From the NCBI RefSeq assembly GCF_017313785.1, contig NZ_JAFLNL010000004.1, positions 186,001 through 250,000 of the forward strand: 64,000 bases of DNA, written 5' to 3'. Shown here piece after piece: positions 34,831-44,031 of this stretch. Under the pieces are notes generated by a model that was given only the letters and a program-made list of their open reading frames with translations, was not told the DNA's origin and made no database searches. The translations under genes were made by a program, and so were the position numbers. Source of the DNA: Flagellimonas aurea (GTDB taxonomy: Bacteria > Bacteroidota > Bacteroidia > Flavobacteriales > Flavobacteriaceae). Numbering within the stretch: the stretch's first letter is position 1; each line of letters opens with the position of its first letter.

Positions 34831-34838
34831 CAAAAGTA
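34831..34838 (-). promoter_or_regulatory. Candidate -7 box for rdgB
   Basis: TACTTTTG on the minus strand is an exact TAnnTTTG match 27 bases before the rdgB ATG, giving a leader of roughly 20 nt. A near-match for the opposite direction (TAATTTCG, 34840-34847) lies next to it and could serve the divergent methyltransferase gene. Confidence 0.45.
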
Positions 34839-34865
34839 GTAATTTCGGGGTTTAACCAAGTTTAT

Positions 34866-35318
34866 ATGAAAATGAAAGTGCCCCCAGCTTTGGTGATGTT
34901 GGTTTTTGGAGTTTTGATGTATGTTTTGGACAGGTTTCTGCCAGTAGGTGAGTTCGATTTTTTCGGGAAACATTGGCTAATATGGTTTTTGTTCGGTCTT
35001 GGCAGCTTGGTAATCTTGATTTCCGTAATCCAATTTTTGATACAAAAAACTACAACGGACCCATTGAATCCTAATAAAGCATCCAAATTGGTAACCAATG
35101 GCATCTACAATTTTACCCGTAATCCCATGTATTTGGGGATGTTACTTTTTTTATTGGCCTATGGTCTCAATCTGGGAAACGCCTTTAATACTTTAGTTGC
35201 GGCGGGATTTGTTTCCTATATGAACCATTTCCAGATTAAACCCGAAGAGGAGGCTCTTAAAAAAATATTCGGTCAAGAATATAATATCTATTGCAAGCTC
35301 ACAAGACGTTGGTTTTAA
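34866..35318 (+). CDS. Isoprenylcysteine carboxyl methyltransferase-like membrane protein
   Basis: Integral membrane protein of 150 residues with three to four helices. The C-terminal motif NGIYNFTRNPMYLGMLLFLLAYG, followed by EEEALKKIFGQEYNIYCKLTRRWF, is diagnostic of the ICMT/PEMT membrane methyltransferase superfamily, which binds SAM through this RNPMY region. In bacteria the substrate is generally unknown; phospholipids or small isoprenoids are possibilities. It is divergent from rdgB with 61 nt between starts. Confidence 0.88.
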   Translation: MKMKVPPALVMLVFGVLMYVLDRFLPVGEFDFFGKHWLIWFLFGLGSLVILISVIQFLIQKTTTDPLNPNKASKLVTNGIYNFTRNPMYLGMLLFLLAYGLNLGNAFNTLVAAGFVSYMNHFQIKPEEEALKKIFGQEYNIYCKLTRRWF

Positions 35319-35476
35319 GAAAGGGAAATTGAAAAATTCACTTTTTTGGGTGCTATTTAAAACAAATCGTAATGGTTTTTTGATTTATCTGTAAATGTGT
35401 AAGGTTTTTGGCATCTTCCGATTATAAGGATGGAATTAATGTTTAATTTTACACTTTAATTTTTTTGAAACGACCC

Positions 35477-37369
35477 ATGGTAGAGACAGGACGCAAATAT
35501 GTGTTCGATTTTGACAGTACGCTCACACGTGTTGAGGCGTTGGATGTTTTAGCTGAAATGACCCTGCAAGGCAATCCAAAAAGGAACGAGATCGTGGCGG
35601 AAATCCAAAAAATCACCAATTTAGGGATTGATGGGGATATTTCTTTCACGGAATCCTTGGAACGAAGAATTCGTTTGTTGAGCGCCAACAAGAGCGATTT
35701 GGAGAACTTGGTAAAAGAGCTCCGACAAAAAATCTCAAAATCGATTGAAGCCAATAAACAATTTTTTCACGAGTTCTCAGAGGATATTTATGTGATTTCC
35801 TGCGGTTTCAAGGAATTTATAGACCCAATAGTTGAAGAATACAACATTCCATCCGAAAGGGTGTATGCCAACACATTTAAGTTTGATACCGATGGAAACA
35901 TTATCGGTTTTGACGAAACAAATGTTCTGGCGGCCCACAACGGAAAAATAGAATGCTTAAAAAACTTGGATTTGGATGGCGAGGTCCAAGTAATAGGGGA
36001 CGGTTATAGCGATTATGTAATGCGCGAGGCCGGAATTGCCCATAAATTTTTCGCCTACACCGAGAATGTGCATCGCGAAAAGGCGGCCAACAATGCCGAT
36101 CACGTGACACCGAATTTAGATGAATTTTTATATATAAACGATTTGCCAAGAAACTTATCATACCCCAAGAACAGAATCAAGATCCTTTTACTGGAAAATG
36201 TTCATACTGCAGCTTTTGACAATCTTTCGGAAGAAGGATTTTCAGTAGAGTTGATCAAAACCAGTCTTTCCGAAGATGAACTTATTGAGCGTATCAAAGG
36301 CGTACATGTGCTTGGAATCAGGTCCAAAACACAGGTGACCCAAAAAGTTTTGGATGCGGCCGATAAATTATTGGTGGTAGGTGCATTTTGCATCGGAACT
36401 ACCCAAATAGACTTGGAATACAGTAAGAAAAAAGGGGTTGTGGTCTTCAATGCCCCATATAGCAACACCCGTTCCGTAGTGGAGCTTGCGATAGGGCAGA
36501 TTATTATGTTGATGCGTAGTATTTTCCCAAGAAGCACGGAAATCCATAATGGAGAGTGGAACAAGACCGCTGCTGGATCGCAAGAGGTTCGCGGAAAAAA
36601 CCTAGGTATTGTAGGTTATGGCAACATTGGTAAACAGATGTCCGTTTTGGCCGAGGCCATGGGGATGAAGGTGTATTATTACGATGTCGACGATCAGTTG
36701 GCCATTGGTAATGCCGTTAAATGCAATACATTGGAAGACTTGCTGAATGTTTCAGATGTGGTCACCTTACATGTTGATGACAATAAGGCCAATAAAAACT
36801 TTATTGGAGAGCGCGAGATCAACCAAATGAAGGATGGTGCAAAGCTCATTAACCTGTCTAGAGGTTTCGTTGTTGATATTGACGCTCTGGCATCTGCCTT
36901 AAAAAGCGGGAAATTGGGAGGAGCTGCTGTAGATGTTTATCCTTCCGAGCCACGTAGCAACGGAGAATTTCAAACCCCGTTACAAGGACTTTCCAATGTT
37001 ATTCTTACACCGCATATTGGTGGTAGTACCGAGGAAGCTCAACGCGACATTGCGGATTTTGTGCCAAATAAGATCATGGATTATATCAATACGGGAAATA
37101 CGGTGGATGCCGTTAACTTCCCGAATATACGTTTGCCTAAACAGAACAAAGCTCATCGTTTCTTGCACATTCATAGAAATGTTCCGGGAATCATGGCCAA
37201 GATCAATGAAATATTGGCACAATACGGGCTGAACATTTCTGGTCAGTACCTTTCTACCGATAGCGAAGTGGGTTATGTGATCACTGATTTGGACAAGGAA
37301 TACGACAAGGATGTGATCAAGGCGCTCAAGAAAATTGAGAACACAATCAAGTTTAGGGTGCTTTACTAG
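35477..37369 (+). CDS. serA: Bifunctional phosphoserine phosphatase / D-3-phosphoglycerate dehydrogenase fusion
   Basis: One 630-residue protein joining the first and last steps of serine synthesis. Residues 1-220 are a SerB-type HAD phosphatase: nucleophile motif DFDST (Asp11, Asp13), a Lys-rich middle, and GDGYSDYVM with Asp175. Residues about 235-550 are SerA: NAD motif GYGNIG (380-385), RGFVVDIDALASAL and LTPHIGGSTEEAQ. An ACT domain ends it (HIHRNVPGIMAKINEILAQ), typical of serine feedback. Start is ATG 35477; a TTG at 35465 would add four residues. The serC step is not in this window. Confidence 0.95.
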   Translation: MVETGRKYVFDFDSTLTRVEALDVLAEMTLQGNPKRNEIVAEIQKITNLGIDGDISFTESLERRIRLLSANKSDLENLVKELRQKISKSIEANKQFFHEFSEDIYVISCGFKEFIDPIVEEYNIPSERVYANTFKFDTDGNIIGFDETNVLAAHNGKIECLKNLDLDGEVQVIGDGYSDYVMREAGIAHKFFAYTENVHREKAANNADHVTPNLDEFLYINDLPRNLSYPKNRIKILLLENVHTAAFDNLSEEGFSVELIKTSLSEDELIERIKGVHVLGIRSKTQVTQKVLDAADKLLVVGAFCIGTTQIDLEYSKKKGVVVFNAPYSNTRSVVELAIGQIIMLMRSIFPRSTEIHNGEWNKTAAGSQEVRGKNLGIVGYGNIGKQMSVLAEAMGMKVYYYDVDDQLAIGNAVKCNTLEDLLNVSDVVTLHVDDNKANKNFIGEREINQMKDGAKLINLSRGFVVDIDALASALKSGKLGGAAVDVYPSEPRSNGEFQTPLQGLSNVILTPHIGGSTEEAQRDIADFVPNKIMDYINTGNTVDAVNFPNIRLPKQNKAHRFLHIHRNVPGIMAKINEILAQYGLNISGQYLSTDSEVGYVITDLDKEYDKDVIKALKKIENTIKFRVLY

Positions 37370-37379
37370 TTTCTTAGGC

Positions 37380-37460
37380 ATAAGACATAAGAGTCAAGAT
37401 GTAATGATCAAATAATCAGGAAAAAGTCTTTTGTCTTGTCTCTTAAAGCGTAGCGGTCTT
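37380..37460. repeat. Imperfect inverted repeat between serA and rlmH
   Basis: TAAGAGTCAAGA (37388-37399) pairs with TCTTGTCTCTTA (37434-37445), 11 of 12 positions, around a 34-base loop. The surrounding sequence (ATAAGACATAAGAGTCAAGA) is made of short repeating words, similar in style to the spacer repeats at 6620-6641. It lies between two convergent genes and could reduce read-through. Confidence 0.5.
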
Positions 37461-37469
37461 TTATCCAAT

Positions 37470-37943
37470 TCATTGATGATGATACGGTTCGTTCCTGAGA
37501 ATAGTAAACCCTCTATAAATCTGTTCCACTATGAACAATCGCACCATTTGGTGAGAGAAGGTCATTTTAGATAAACTTATCTTGCCAGAACTTTTTGCGT
37601 AAACGGCATCACTAAAACCGTAAGGGCCGCCGATTGCCAAAACTAGGTTTTTAATGCCGCTGTTCATTTTTTTCTGTAAAAACTGGGCAAAGTCCACAGA
37701 GGTATATTGCTTGCCCTTCTCGTCTAGAAGAATTAGGGTGTCCGTAGGTTGAAGCTGAGTTAGAATAAGTTCGCCCTCCTTATCCTTTTGCTGTGCTTCG
37801 GAGAGGTTTTTACGGTTTTTGATGTCCGGAATTACCTCCATCTGAAACTTGATGTAATGCTTTAGCCGTTTCTCGTAAATGGCTATAAGTTCTTCAAGTT
37901 CAGACTTGTCGGTTTTTCCAATGGCAATCAAAGTAATCTGCAT
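37470..37943 (-). CDS. rlmH: 23S rRNA (pseudouridine-1915-N3)-methyltransferase
   Basis: RlmH of 157 residues, exactly the usual length when started at ATG 37943 (MQITLIAIGKT); the upstream TTG is not needed. It methylates pseudouridine 1915 in helix 69 of 23S rRNA with SAM. SPOUT-fold motifs: LDEKGKQYTSVDFAQFL, LVLAIGGPYGFSDAVYA with the knot glycine-rich loop, and the C-terminal KMTFSHQMVRLFIVEQIYRGFTILRNEPYHH tail that binds the ribosome. Convergent with serA, divergent from nadC across 92 nt. Confidence 0.97.
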   Translation of the reverse strand: MQITLIAIGKTDKSELEELIAIYEKRLKHYIKFQMEVIPDIKNRKNLSEAQQKDKEGELILTQLQPTDTLILLDEKGKQYTSVDFAQFLQKKMNSGIKNLVLAIGGPYGFSDAVYAKSSGKISLSKMTFSHQMVRLFIVEQIYRGFTILRNEPYHHQ

Positions 37944-38035
37944 GCCCAAAAATAAACGTTTCAGCTTAAATTATGGGCACATAAGTCATGGACAACGAAC
38001 AATGTTTTTACTATTTTCGTTAAAAGCTCAATAGG

Positions 38036-38893
38036 ATGATTTCCGAAGAACAATTTCAAAACGAACTGGATTTGATCATTGCCAATGCCGTAAGAGAGGA
38101 CGTTGGTGATGGCGACCATAGCTCTTTATCCTGTATTCCTGCGTCAGCTCAAGGAAGAGCAAAACTTCTTGTAAAGGATGAGGGCATTATCGCAGGTGTT
38201 GCATTTGCCAAACAAGTATTCAATTATGTCGACCCAAACCTTACTATGGAAATTTTGATGGAGGACGGGGCCCAGGTTAAATATGGAGATATTGTTTTTT
38301 ATGTAGAAGGCAGCTCCCAAAGTATTTTAAAGGCGGAACGGCTCGTGCTCAACGCTATGCAACGTATGAGCGCAATTGCCACCAAGACCCAAGATTTTGT
38401 GTCCCTTCTGGACGGTACCGATACCAAGATTTTGGATACCCGAAAAACAACTCCGGGCATACGTGCCCTGGAAAAATGGGCCGTTAAGATAGGAGGTGGC
38501 GAAAACCACAGGTTTGCCCTTTATGACATGGTCATGCTCAAGGACAATCATATTGATTTTGCAGGAGGAATCACAAAAGCCATTCAAAAAACACAGGATT
38601 ATTTAGAGAAAAAGGGGAAAAACCTAAAAATTATAGTAGAAGCTAGAAATCTGGATGAAGTTGATGAAATATTGAAGTCCAATGGTGTTTACCGTATCCT
38701 TTTGGATAATTTTGATTATGACGAAACCCGAGAAGCCGTCAAAAGAATAGGGGATAGGTGCCTCACTGAATCTTCGGGGGGAATAACCGAGGACACGATT
38801 CGAAAATATGCCGAATGTGGCGTGGATTATATTTCCTCGGGTGCGCTCACCCATTCCGTTTATAATATGGATTTAAGCTTAAAAGCCGTTTAA
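38036..38893 (+). CDS. nadC: Nicotinate-nucleotide diphosphorylase (quinolinate phosphoribosyltransferase)
   Basis: Converts quinolinate and PRPP to nicotinate mononucleotide with CO2 release, in de novo NAD synthesis (EC 2.4.2.19). Length 285 residues is typical. Motifs: EDVGDGDHSS near the N-terminus, LVLNAMQRMSAIAT, ILDTRKTTPGIRALEKWAVKIGGGENHRFALYDMVMLKDNH (active-site Lys/Arg/His set), and EARNLDEV. The next gene begins directly after its stop. A weak -7-like TATTTTCG lies at 38012-38019. Confidence 0.97.
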   Translation: MISEEQFQNELDLIIANAVREDVGDGDHSSLSCIPASAQGRAKLLVKDEGIIAGVAFAKQVFNYVDPNLTMEILMEDGAQVKYGDIVFYVEGSSQSILKAERLVLNAMQRMSAIATKTQDFVSLLDGTDTKILDTRKTTPGIRALEKWAVKIGGGENHRFALYDMVMLKDNHIDFAGGITKAIQKTQDYLEKKGKNLKIIVEARNLDEVDEILKSNGVYRILLDNFDYDETREAVKRIGDRCLTESSGGITEDTIRKYAECGVDYISSGALTHSVYNMDLSLKAV

Positions 38894-39874
38894 ATGTCAG
38901 CAGGCATCGAAGAGCAGTTAGAAAAAATACCTGTCATTAATTGGATTGTCCGATTGATGAAAAAAATAAAGCTCAAAGCTTTTGAAGGACTCTCTTTGTA
39001 TGATTTGATTGAAATGTACTTACTAGGGATTGTTAAGGGGACTCTTTCATCCAGGGCCAGTTCCATAGCATTTAGCCTGTTTTTGGCTTTATTTCCACTA
39101 CTCATTTTTTTGGTGACCTTGATTCCTTTTATAATTCCTTATGTAAGTGTCGGCAATGAGAATTTTGATGCCCAGTTTTTGGATTTCTTGGAATCCTTTC
39201 TCCCATCCGCGACTAGTGAATACTTTGGAGAGATTTATCAACAAATAAAGGACCAAAAACAGGGAGGATTGCTGTCATCCGCCTTTATTTTGTCCATTTT
39301 TTTGGTGGCCAATGGTGTAAACGCCATTTTTGGCGGGTTCGAGAACTCGTACCACGTAGAGCTTACGCGTAACTTTTTTCGTCAATACGCCTACGCACTC
39401 ATGGTGGGTTTGATTCTTTCCGTTTTATTGATTGTTGGAGCCGTTGCCTTCGTGTATTTTGAGTTCTACATTGTGGAGTACACCAGCGAGTATCTGGGCA
39501 AGACCTTGGGTTACGATGTGGAAAAGGGGGATACGGTCGGAATACAACTGGCCAAAGTGATGTTTTTCTTGTTCCTCTCCTATTTGACCACCGCAATATT
39601 GTACTATTTTGGAACTGCAGAGGGAAGAAATGCCCGTTTTTTTTCAGCAGGAGCCTTGATGACAACTCTTTTGTTCCTCCTTACATCGTATCTTTTCGGT
39701 ATCTACGTGGATAAATTTGCACGATATAATGAACTTTATGGTGCATTGGGCGGATTATTGATTTTAATGGTGTTTATTTGGTTAAATTCCAATATCTTAT
39801 TATTGGGTTTTGAACTGAATGCAACCTTGAACTCACTAAAAAAGCGACATGAAAAGCAAAAGAATGAAGAGTAA
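38894..39874 (+). CDS. YihY/BrkB family inner membrane protein
   Basis: Polytopic membrane protein of 326 residues with about six helices. The segment SSRASSIAFSLFLALFPLLIFLVTLIPF and the later ANGVNAIFGGFENSYHVELTRNFFRQYAYAL and GALGGLLILMVFIWLNSNILLLGFELNA are diagnostic of the YihY/RBN family. It was once misnamed ribonuclease BN; the true function is unknown. Its ATG immediately follows the nadC stop, and its 3' end overlaps the DUF2147 gene by 26 bases, so the three genes probably form an operon with priA. Confidence 0.92.
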   Translation: MSAGIEEQLEKIPVINWIVRLMKKIKLKAFEGLSLYDLIEMYLLGIVKGTLSSRASSIAFSLFLALFPLLIFLVTLIPFIIPYVSVGNENFDAQFLDFLESFLPSATSEYFGEIYQQIKDQKQGGLLSSAFILSIFLVANGVNAIFGGFENSYHVELTRNFFRQYAYALMVGLILSVLLIVGAVAFVYFEFYIVEYTSEYLGKTLGYDVEKGDTVGIQLAKVMFFLFLSYLTTAILYYFGTAEGRNARFFSAGALMTTLLFLLTSYLFGIYVDKFARYNELYGALGGLLILMVFIWLNSNILLLGFELNATLNSLKKRHEKQKNEE

Positions 39875-40298
39875 ATGGATATGCGGAGTGTGTTTTTTGC
39901 TCTGTCAGATAACATGGTCGCAAAGTGTTTTTGGTAAATGGAAGACTATTGATGACCGTAACGGTGTGGAAAAGGCCGTTATTGAAATTTACAAGGAAGA
40001 CGGTATGTTGCACGCCAAAGTGATAGAAATCCTAGAGGACGGAAAAAAAGGGGCACTGTGCACCAAATGTGATGGCGACAAAAAGAACAAGCCCATTCTT
40101 GGTATGAAGATCATGGACGATTTCGAGGAACACAAAGACGGTGTTTACAAAGGCGATAGCTTGTTTGACCCCGAGCAAGCCATGACTTTTAGAGGAAAGG
40201 TCTGGCTGGACGAGGAGAATAAAAACCGATTGAAGGTCAGAGGATATTTAGCATTTCTGCACAGGACCCAAACATGGCATAGGGTAGAAGAGAATTAA
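39849..40298 (+). CDS. DUF2147 exported protein
   Basis: Exported protein of 149 residues with a signal peptide ending CQITWSQ. DUF2147 features are clear: VFGKWKTIDDRNGVEKAVIEIYKEDGMLHAKVIEI and KPILGMKIMDDF, then GDSLFDPEQAMTFRGKVWL. Two start codons are in frame (39849 and 39864); both give an acceptable signal peptide and both overlap the upstream gene. Function unknown; the fold is lipocalin-like in solved relatives, from memory. Confidence 0.88.
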   Translation: MKSKRMKSKWICGVCFLLCQITWSQSVFGKWKTIDDRNGVEKAVIEIYKEDGMLHAKVIEILEDGKKGALCTKCDGDKKNKPILGMKIMDDFEEHKDGVYKGDSLFDPEQAMTFRGKVWLDEENKNRLKVRGYLAFLHRTQTWHRVEEN

Positions 40299-40301
40299 TG
40301 T

Positions 40302-42761
40302 ATGGATTATTTTTTGGATGTTGTTCTTCCCATTCCTTTGGAAAGACTCTTCACGTATAAAATTTCGCAGGCCGAAGCAGATTTTATAGAAGAGGGAATG
40401 CGCGTTGCCGTTCCCTTTGGTAAATCAAAGATATATACTGCATTGGCCTATAGGGTGCACCAAAATGCTCCCGAGGCCTACGAACCCAAAGAAATTTATC
40501 AAATTCTTGATGAGCAACCTGTTGTGACCCAAATACAGTTGAAGCATTGGGAATGGGTGGCCAAATATTACATGTGTACTTTGGGAGAAGTCATCCGAAG
40601 TGCGCTGCCAAGTGTTTTTATGTTAGAAAGCGAAACGCTGGTTTTGCCCAACAAAAATACAGATGTAGACGAAGCAGAGCTTTCGGATGATGAGTTTTTG
40701 ATATTTGAGGCATTGCAGCATCAATCCGCATTAAAAATTTCCGAGGTCAGTGACATTGTTGATAGGAAAAATGTATTGAAGCTTATCAATACGCTTGTCC
40801 ATAAAGGAGTTGTGCTTCAAAAAGAAGAGCTGTACGAACAATACAAGCCCAAACTGGTCCGCTACGTTAAGCTATCCGACCAATATGAGGACGAGCAGCA
40901 ACTGGCAGAATTGTTGAATGAACTTACCAGGGCACCCAAGCAAAGCCAAGTGGTGCTTTCCCTTTTTCAGCTGAAATCCAAAAAAAGCAACAAACCTATC
41001 GCTCTTGCCGAATTGGAAGAGGCGAGTGGAGCCTCACGTGCGGTGATAAAAGCACTTATAGATAAAAATATCTTGGAGGAATACCACATCCGAAAGGATA
41101 GGGTCGACTTTGATGAACGTTCCGAAGCATCCAAACATGTAGATTTGAACGAATATCAGCATCAGGCTTTGGAAGCTATCAATATTGGCTTTACGGAGAA
41201 AAAACCTGTTTTGTTGCATGGAGTTACATCATCGGGGAAAACAGAAGTTTACGTAAAACTCATTCAAAAATGTCTGGATGAAGGTAAGCAAGCGCTGTAT
41301 CTGCTCCCAGAAATCGCATTGACTTCACAATTAATCAATAGGCTGCGGCTTTATTTTGGACACCAAGTAGCCGTTTATCATTCAAAATATAGTGTTCACG
41401 AGAGGGTAGAGGTGTGGAACAATGTCCTAAAGAGCGCAGAAAAGGCGCAAATTGTAATTGGCGCACGTTCGTCCTTATTTCTTCCGTTCATCAATTTGGG
41501 TCTGGTAGTAGTGGATGAGGAGCACGAAAATTCCTTTAAACAATTTGATCCTGCTCCTCGTTATCATGCCAGGGATGCCGCTGTTGTATTGGCTTCTCTC
41601 CATAAGGCAAATATTGTGTTGGGCTCTGCTACGCCTAGTATTGAGAGCATGTTCAATTCCAAGACAGGGAAATATGGTTATGCGGGCATATCGCATAGGT
41701 ATGGAGATGTGTTGATGCCAGATATCAATTTGGTGGATATCAAAGAAGCCACACGTAAACGCCGAATGAAAGGACATTTTTCAGAAATTTTGATCAAGGC
41801 CATTACCGAAGCTTTGGAAGAAGGGGAGCAAATCATTCTTTTTCAAAATAGGAGAGGATACGCACCGGTTGTGGAATGCACTACTTGTGGCCATGTAGCA
41901 CAATGTCCTAACTGTGACGTAAGTCTAACGTATCATCAACACAGAAATCAACTGCGCTGTCATTATTGTGGTTATCACATGGCCTTGCAACAGGCCTGTT
42001 TGGCCTGCGGGAGTCCTACTTTGGACAACAAGGGATTTGGTACGGAACAGATTCAACAGGAATTAGGGCAGTTGTTTCCCGATGTTTCGGTGGGGCGGAT
42101 GGATTTGGACACCACACGTGGCAAGTACGCTTATGAAAAAATTATTTCATCTTTTGAAAATCAGGAGATGGATATTTTGGTGGGCACACAAATGGTAACC
42201 AAGGGACTGGATTTTAGAAATGTGAGCTTGGTAGGTATCATGAATGCTGATTCCATGCTCAATTTTCCTGATTTCAGGGCCCATGAACGCAGTTTTCAAA
42301 TGTTGACACAGGTGGCCGGTAGGGCAGGGCGTACCCAAAAACGAGGTAAAGTGCTTATTCAGACCTATAATCCGTATCATCAGATTCTACAGCAGGTGAC
42401 CACGAACAATTACGATAAAATGTTCGAGGAACAGTTTTATGAGCGTGAGCAGTTTAAATACCCACCTTTGGTAAGGCTGATTAAAGTTACGCTAAAGGAT
42501 AAGGATTTCAATAAATTGAACGAGGCTGCTGATTGGTTGGCCGGTTCGCTGCGCAATGTGCTCGGCCACAACATTCTTGGTCCCGAGTACCCACCCGTTG
42601 CTCGAATCCGAAGAGACTACCTGAAAAATATAATGATCAAGATTCCTCACAAACAACCATTGGCACAAACAAAAAATAGCATTAAAAGAATTGAAAAATC
42701 CTTTAATGCTATTTCCAAGTATAAAAGTGTAAGACTGGTCTACAATGTGGACCACATATAA
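40302..42761 (+). CDS. priA: Primosomal protein N' (replication restart helicase)
   Basis: PriA, 819 residues, restarts stalled replication forks by loading the replicative helicase. The N-terminal DNA-binding domain (about 1-110) is followed by the helicase core: Walker A GVTSSGKTEVY (near 305), DEEH box, GSATPSIES, and GTQMVTKGLDF. The zinc-binding insert with paired cysteines (CTTCGHVAQCPNCD, then CHYCGYH and CLACGSP) is intact. It begins 3 nt after the DUF2147 gene and its stop abuts the convergent response regulator stop with no base between. Confidence 0.97.
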   Translation: MDYFLDVVLPIPLERLFTYKISQAEADFIEEGMRVAVPFGKSKIYTALAYRVHQNAPEAYEPKEIYQILDEQPVVTQIQLKHWEWVAKYYMCTLGEVIRSALPSVFMLESETLVLPNKNTDVDEAELSDDEFLIFEALQHQSALKISEVSDIVDRKNVLKLINTLVHKGVVLQKEELYEQYKPKLVRYVKLSDQYEDEQQLAELLNELTRAPKQSQVVLSLFQLKSKKSNKPIALAELEEASGASRAVIKALIDKNILEEYHIRKDRVDFDERSEASKHVDLNEYQHQALEAINIGFTEKKPVLLHGVTSSGKTEVYVKLIQKCLDEGKQALYLLPEIALTSQLINRLRLYFGHQVAVYHSKYSVHERVEVWNNVLKSAEKAQIVIGARSSLFLPFINLGLVVVDEEHENSFKQFDPAPRYHARDAAVVLASLHKANIVLGSATPSIESMFNSKTGKYGYAGISHRYGDVLMPDINLVDIKEATRKRRMKGHFSEILIKAITEALEEGEQIILFQNRRGYAPVVECTTCGHVAQCPNCDVSLTYHQHRNQLRCHYCGYHMALQQACLACGSPTLDNKGFGTEQIQQELGQLFPDVSVGRMDLDTTRGKYAYEKIISSFENQEMDILVGTQMVTKGLDFRNVSLVGIMNADSMLNFPDFRAHERSFQMLTQVAGRAGRTQKRGKVLIQTYNPYHQILQQVTTNNYDKMFEEQFYEREQFKYPPLVRLIKVTLKDKDFNKLNEAADWLAGSLRNVLGHNILGPEYPPVARIRRDYLKNIMIKIPHKQPLAQTKNSIKRIEKSFNAISKYKSVRLVYNVDHI

Positions 42762-43454
42762 TTATACGTTGGCCAGCGCTTCCGCCAGTTCTGTCTTTTT
42801 GTTTCTACTTAATGGAATCTGTCTGCCCCCTACTTCAACATTTTTACTGTTGAATTTCTCGATCTTCTCCAGATTCACAATGTAAGATTTATGGATACGT
42901 AGAAATTTTTCGGCAGGCAATTGCTTTTCGAAAGATTTCATAGTGGAAAGGATTACAATATTGGCTTCATCTGTCACCAATTTGATGTAGTCACCCAACG
43001 CTTCTATCCATTTAATATCGTTTAAGATAACCTTACGTTTTTTAAGGTTGCTCTTTACAAAGATGTGTTCCTCGTCCTCATCTACTCTGTTCATTTGCTC
43101 GTATTTGGCAACAGCTCTTTTTACGGAAGCTTCAAAACGGGCCAAAGTAATAGGTTTGTGAAGGTAATCGGTTACATCGTAGTCAAATGCTTTAAGTGCA
43201 TAATCAGGTTTTCCTGTGATAAGGATTACCTGTGGTGGGTTCTCTAGGGCCTCTAATAGGTCAAAACCACTGATAATCGGCATTTCAACATCTAAAAAAA
43301 TGAGGTCGATTTCGTGGTTTTTAAGGCCATTTTTGGCTTCAATGGCATTGCTGTATTCAGCAACCAAAGCTAGGTGTGGATGATTGTTGACCAATTTCGC
43401 AACGGCCATGCGCTGCATGGAAGAATCGTCTACAATTATACTTTTTAATTTCAT
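42762..43454 (-). CDS. LytTR-family response regulator
   Basis: DNA-binding response regulator of 230 residues. The receiver domain (1-120) has VDDSSMQR acidic residues, the phospho-acceptor Asp in IFLDVEMP (near 55), and the conserved Thr and Lys (ITGKPDYAL, LHKPI). A LytTR DNA-binding domain fills about 130-225 (FVKSNLKKRKVILNDIKWIEALGDYIKL, FLRIHKSYIVNLEKIE). No histidine kinase lies in the window, so its partner is unknown. LytS/YehU-type kinases are the usual partners. Confidence 0.94.
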   Translation of the reverse strand: MKLKSIIVDDSSMQRMAVAKLVNNHPHLALVAEYSNAIEAKNGLKNHEIDLIFLDVEMPIISGFDLLEALENPPQVILITGKPDYALKAFDYDVTDYLHKPITLARFEASVKRAVAKYEQMNRVDEDEEHIFVKSNLKKRKVILNDIKWIEALGDYIKLVTDEANIVILSTMKSFEKQLPAEKFLRIHKSYIVNLEKIEKFNSKNVEVGGRQIPLSRNKKTELAEALANV

Positions 43455-43634
43455 GAATGGGGTGATTTGTAGGGTTTTAAATCATCGGCAAATTACATAA
43501 AAAACACGTTTAGGAGCAACAAAAGATGTAAACATGGTCTATTTTGTTGTGTAAATTGCCATATGTGTTATTTAGGTTTAAAAGGTTTTTACTGTTGATA
43601 ACTCATGTACTTAAACGAAGTTTTTTTACTTTTC

Positions 43635-43665
43635 TTGCAGGGTGAAAGAAATATTATTAATTTTG
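43635..43665 (+). promoter_or_regulatory. Promoter of the rpsF-rpsR-rplI operon
   Basis: TTG (43635-43637), a 20-nt spacer, then TAATTTTG (43658-43665) match the Bacteroidota sigma-factor consensus on both elements. Transcription would start near 43671, leaving a leader of about 18 nt before the rpsF ATG. Confidence 0.7.
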
Positions 43666-43688
43666 CGCTCCTTTAAAAATATATTATA

Positions 43689-44027
43689 ATGAACCATTAC
43701 GAAACTGTTTTCATTTTGAATCCCGTTCTGTCTGAGACACAGATAGAGGAAACAGTCAAGAAATTCGAGGATTTCTTGATTAAGAATGGTGCCAAAATGG
43801 TCTCCAAAGAAGATTGGGGACTTAAAAAATTGGCCTATCCCATTCAGCACAAGAAAAGTGGTTTTTACCACTTGTTCGAATTCCAAGCGCCAGGTGAGGC
43901 AATCAGCCCTTACGAGTTGGAATTTAGAAGAGATGAGCGCATTATGCGTTTCCTGACCGTTAAATTGGACAAGCATGCAATTGCTTGGGCGGAGAAAAGA
44001 AGAAACAAACTAAAAGCAAAGGCATAA
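43689..44027 (+). CDS. rpsF: 30S ribosomal protein S6
   Basis: Ribosomal protein bS6, 112 residues, which binds S18 and helps form the platform of the 30S subunit. The sequence starts [23 protein letters not shown] and shows the typical [22 protein letters not shown] core, ending [22 protein letters not shown]. First gene of the rpsF-rpsR-rplI operon; rpsR begins 4 nt after its stop. A good promoter lies just upstream. Confidence 0.98.
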   Translation: MNHYETVFILNPVLSETQIEETVKKFEDFLIKNGAKMVSKEDWGLKKLAYPIQHKKSGFYHLFEFQAPGEAISPYELEFRRDERIMRFLTVKLDKHAIAWAEKRRNKLKAKA

Positions 44028-44031
44028 GGGT

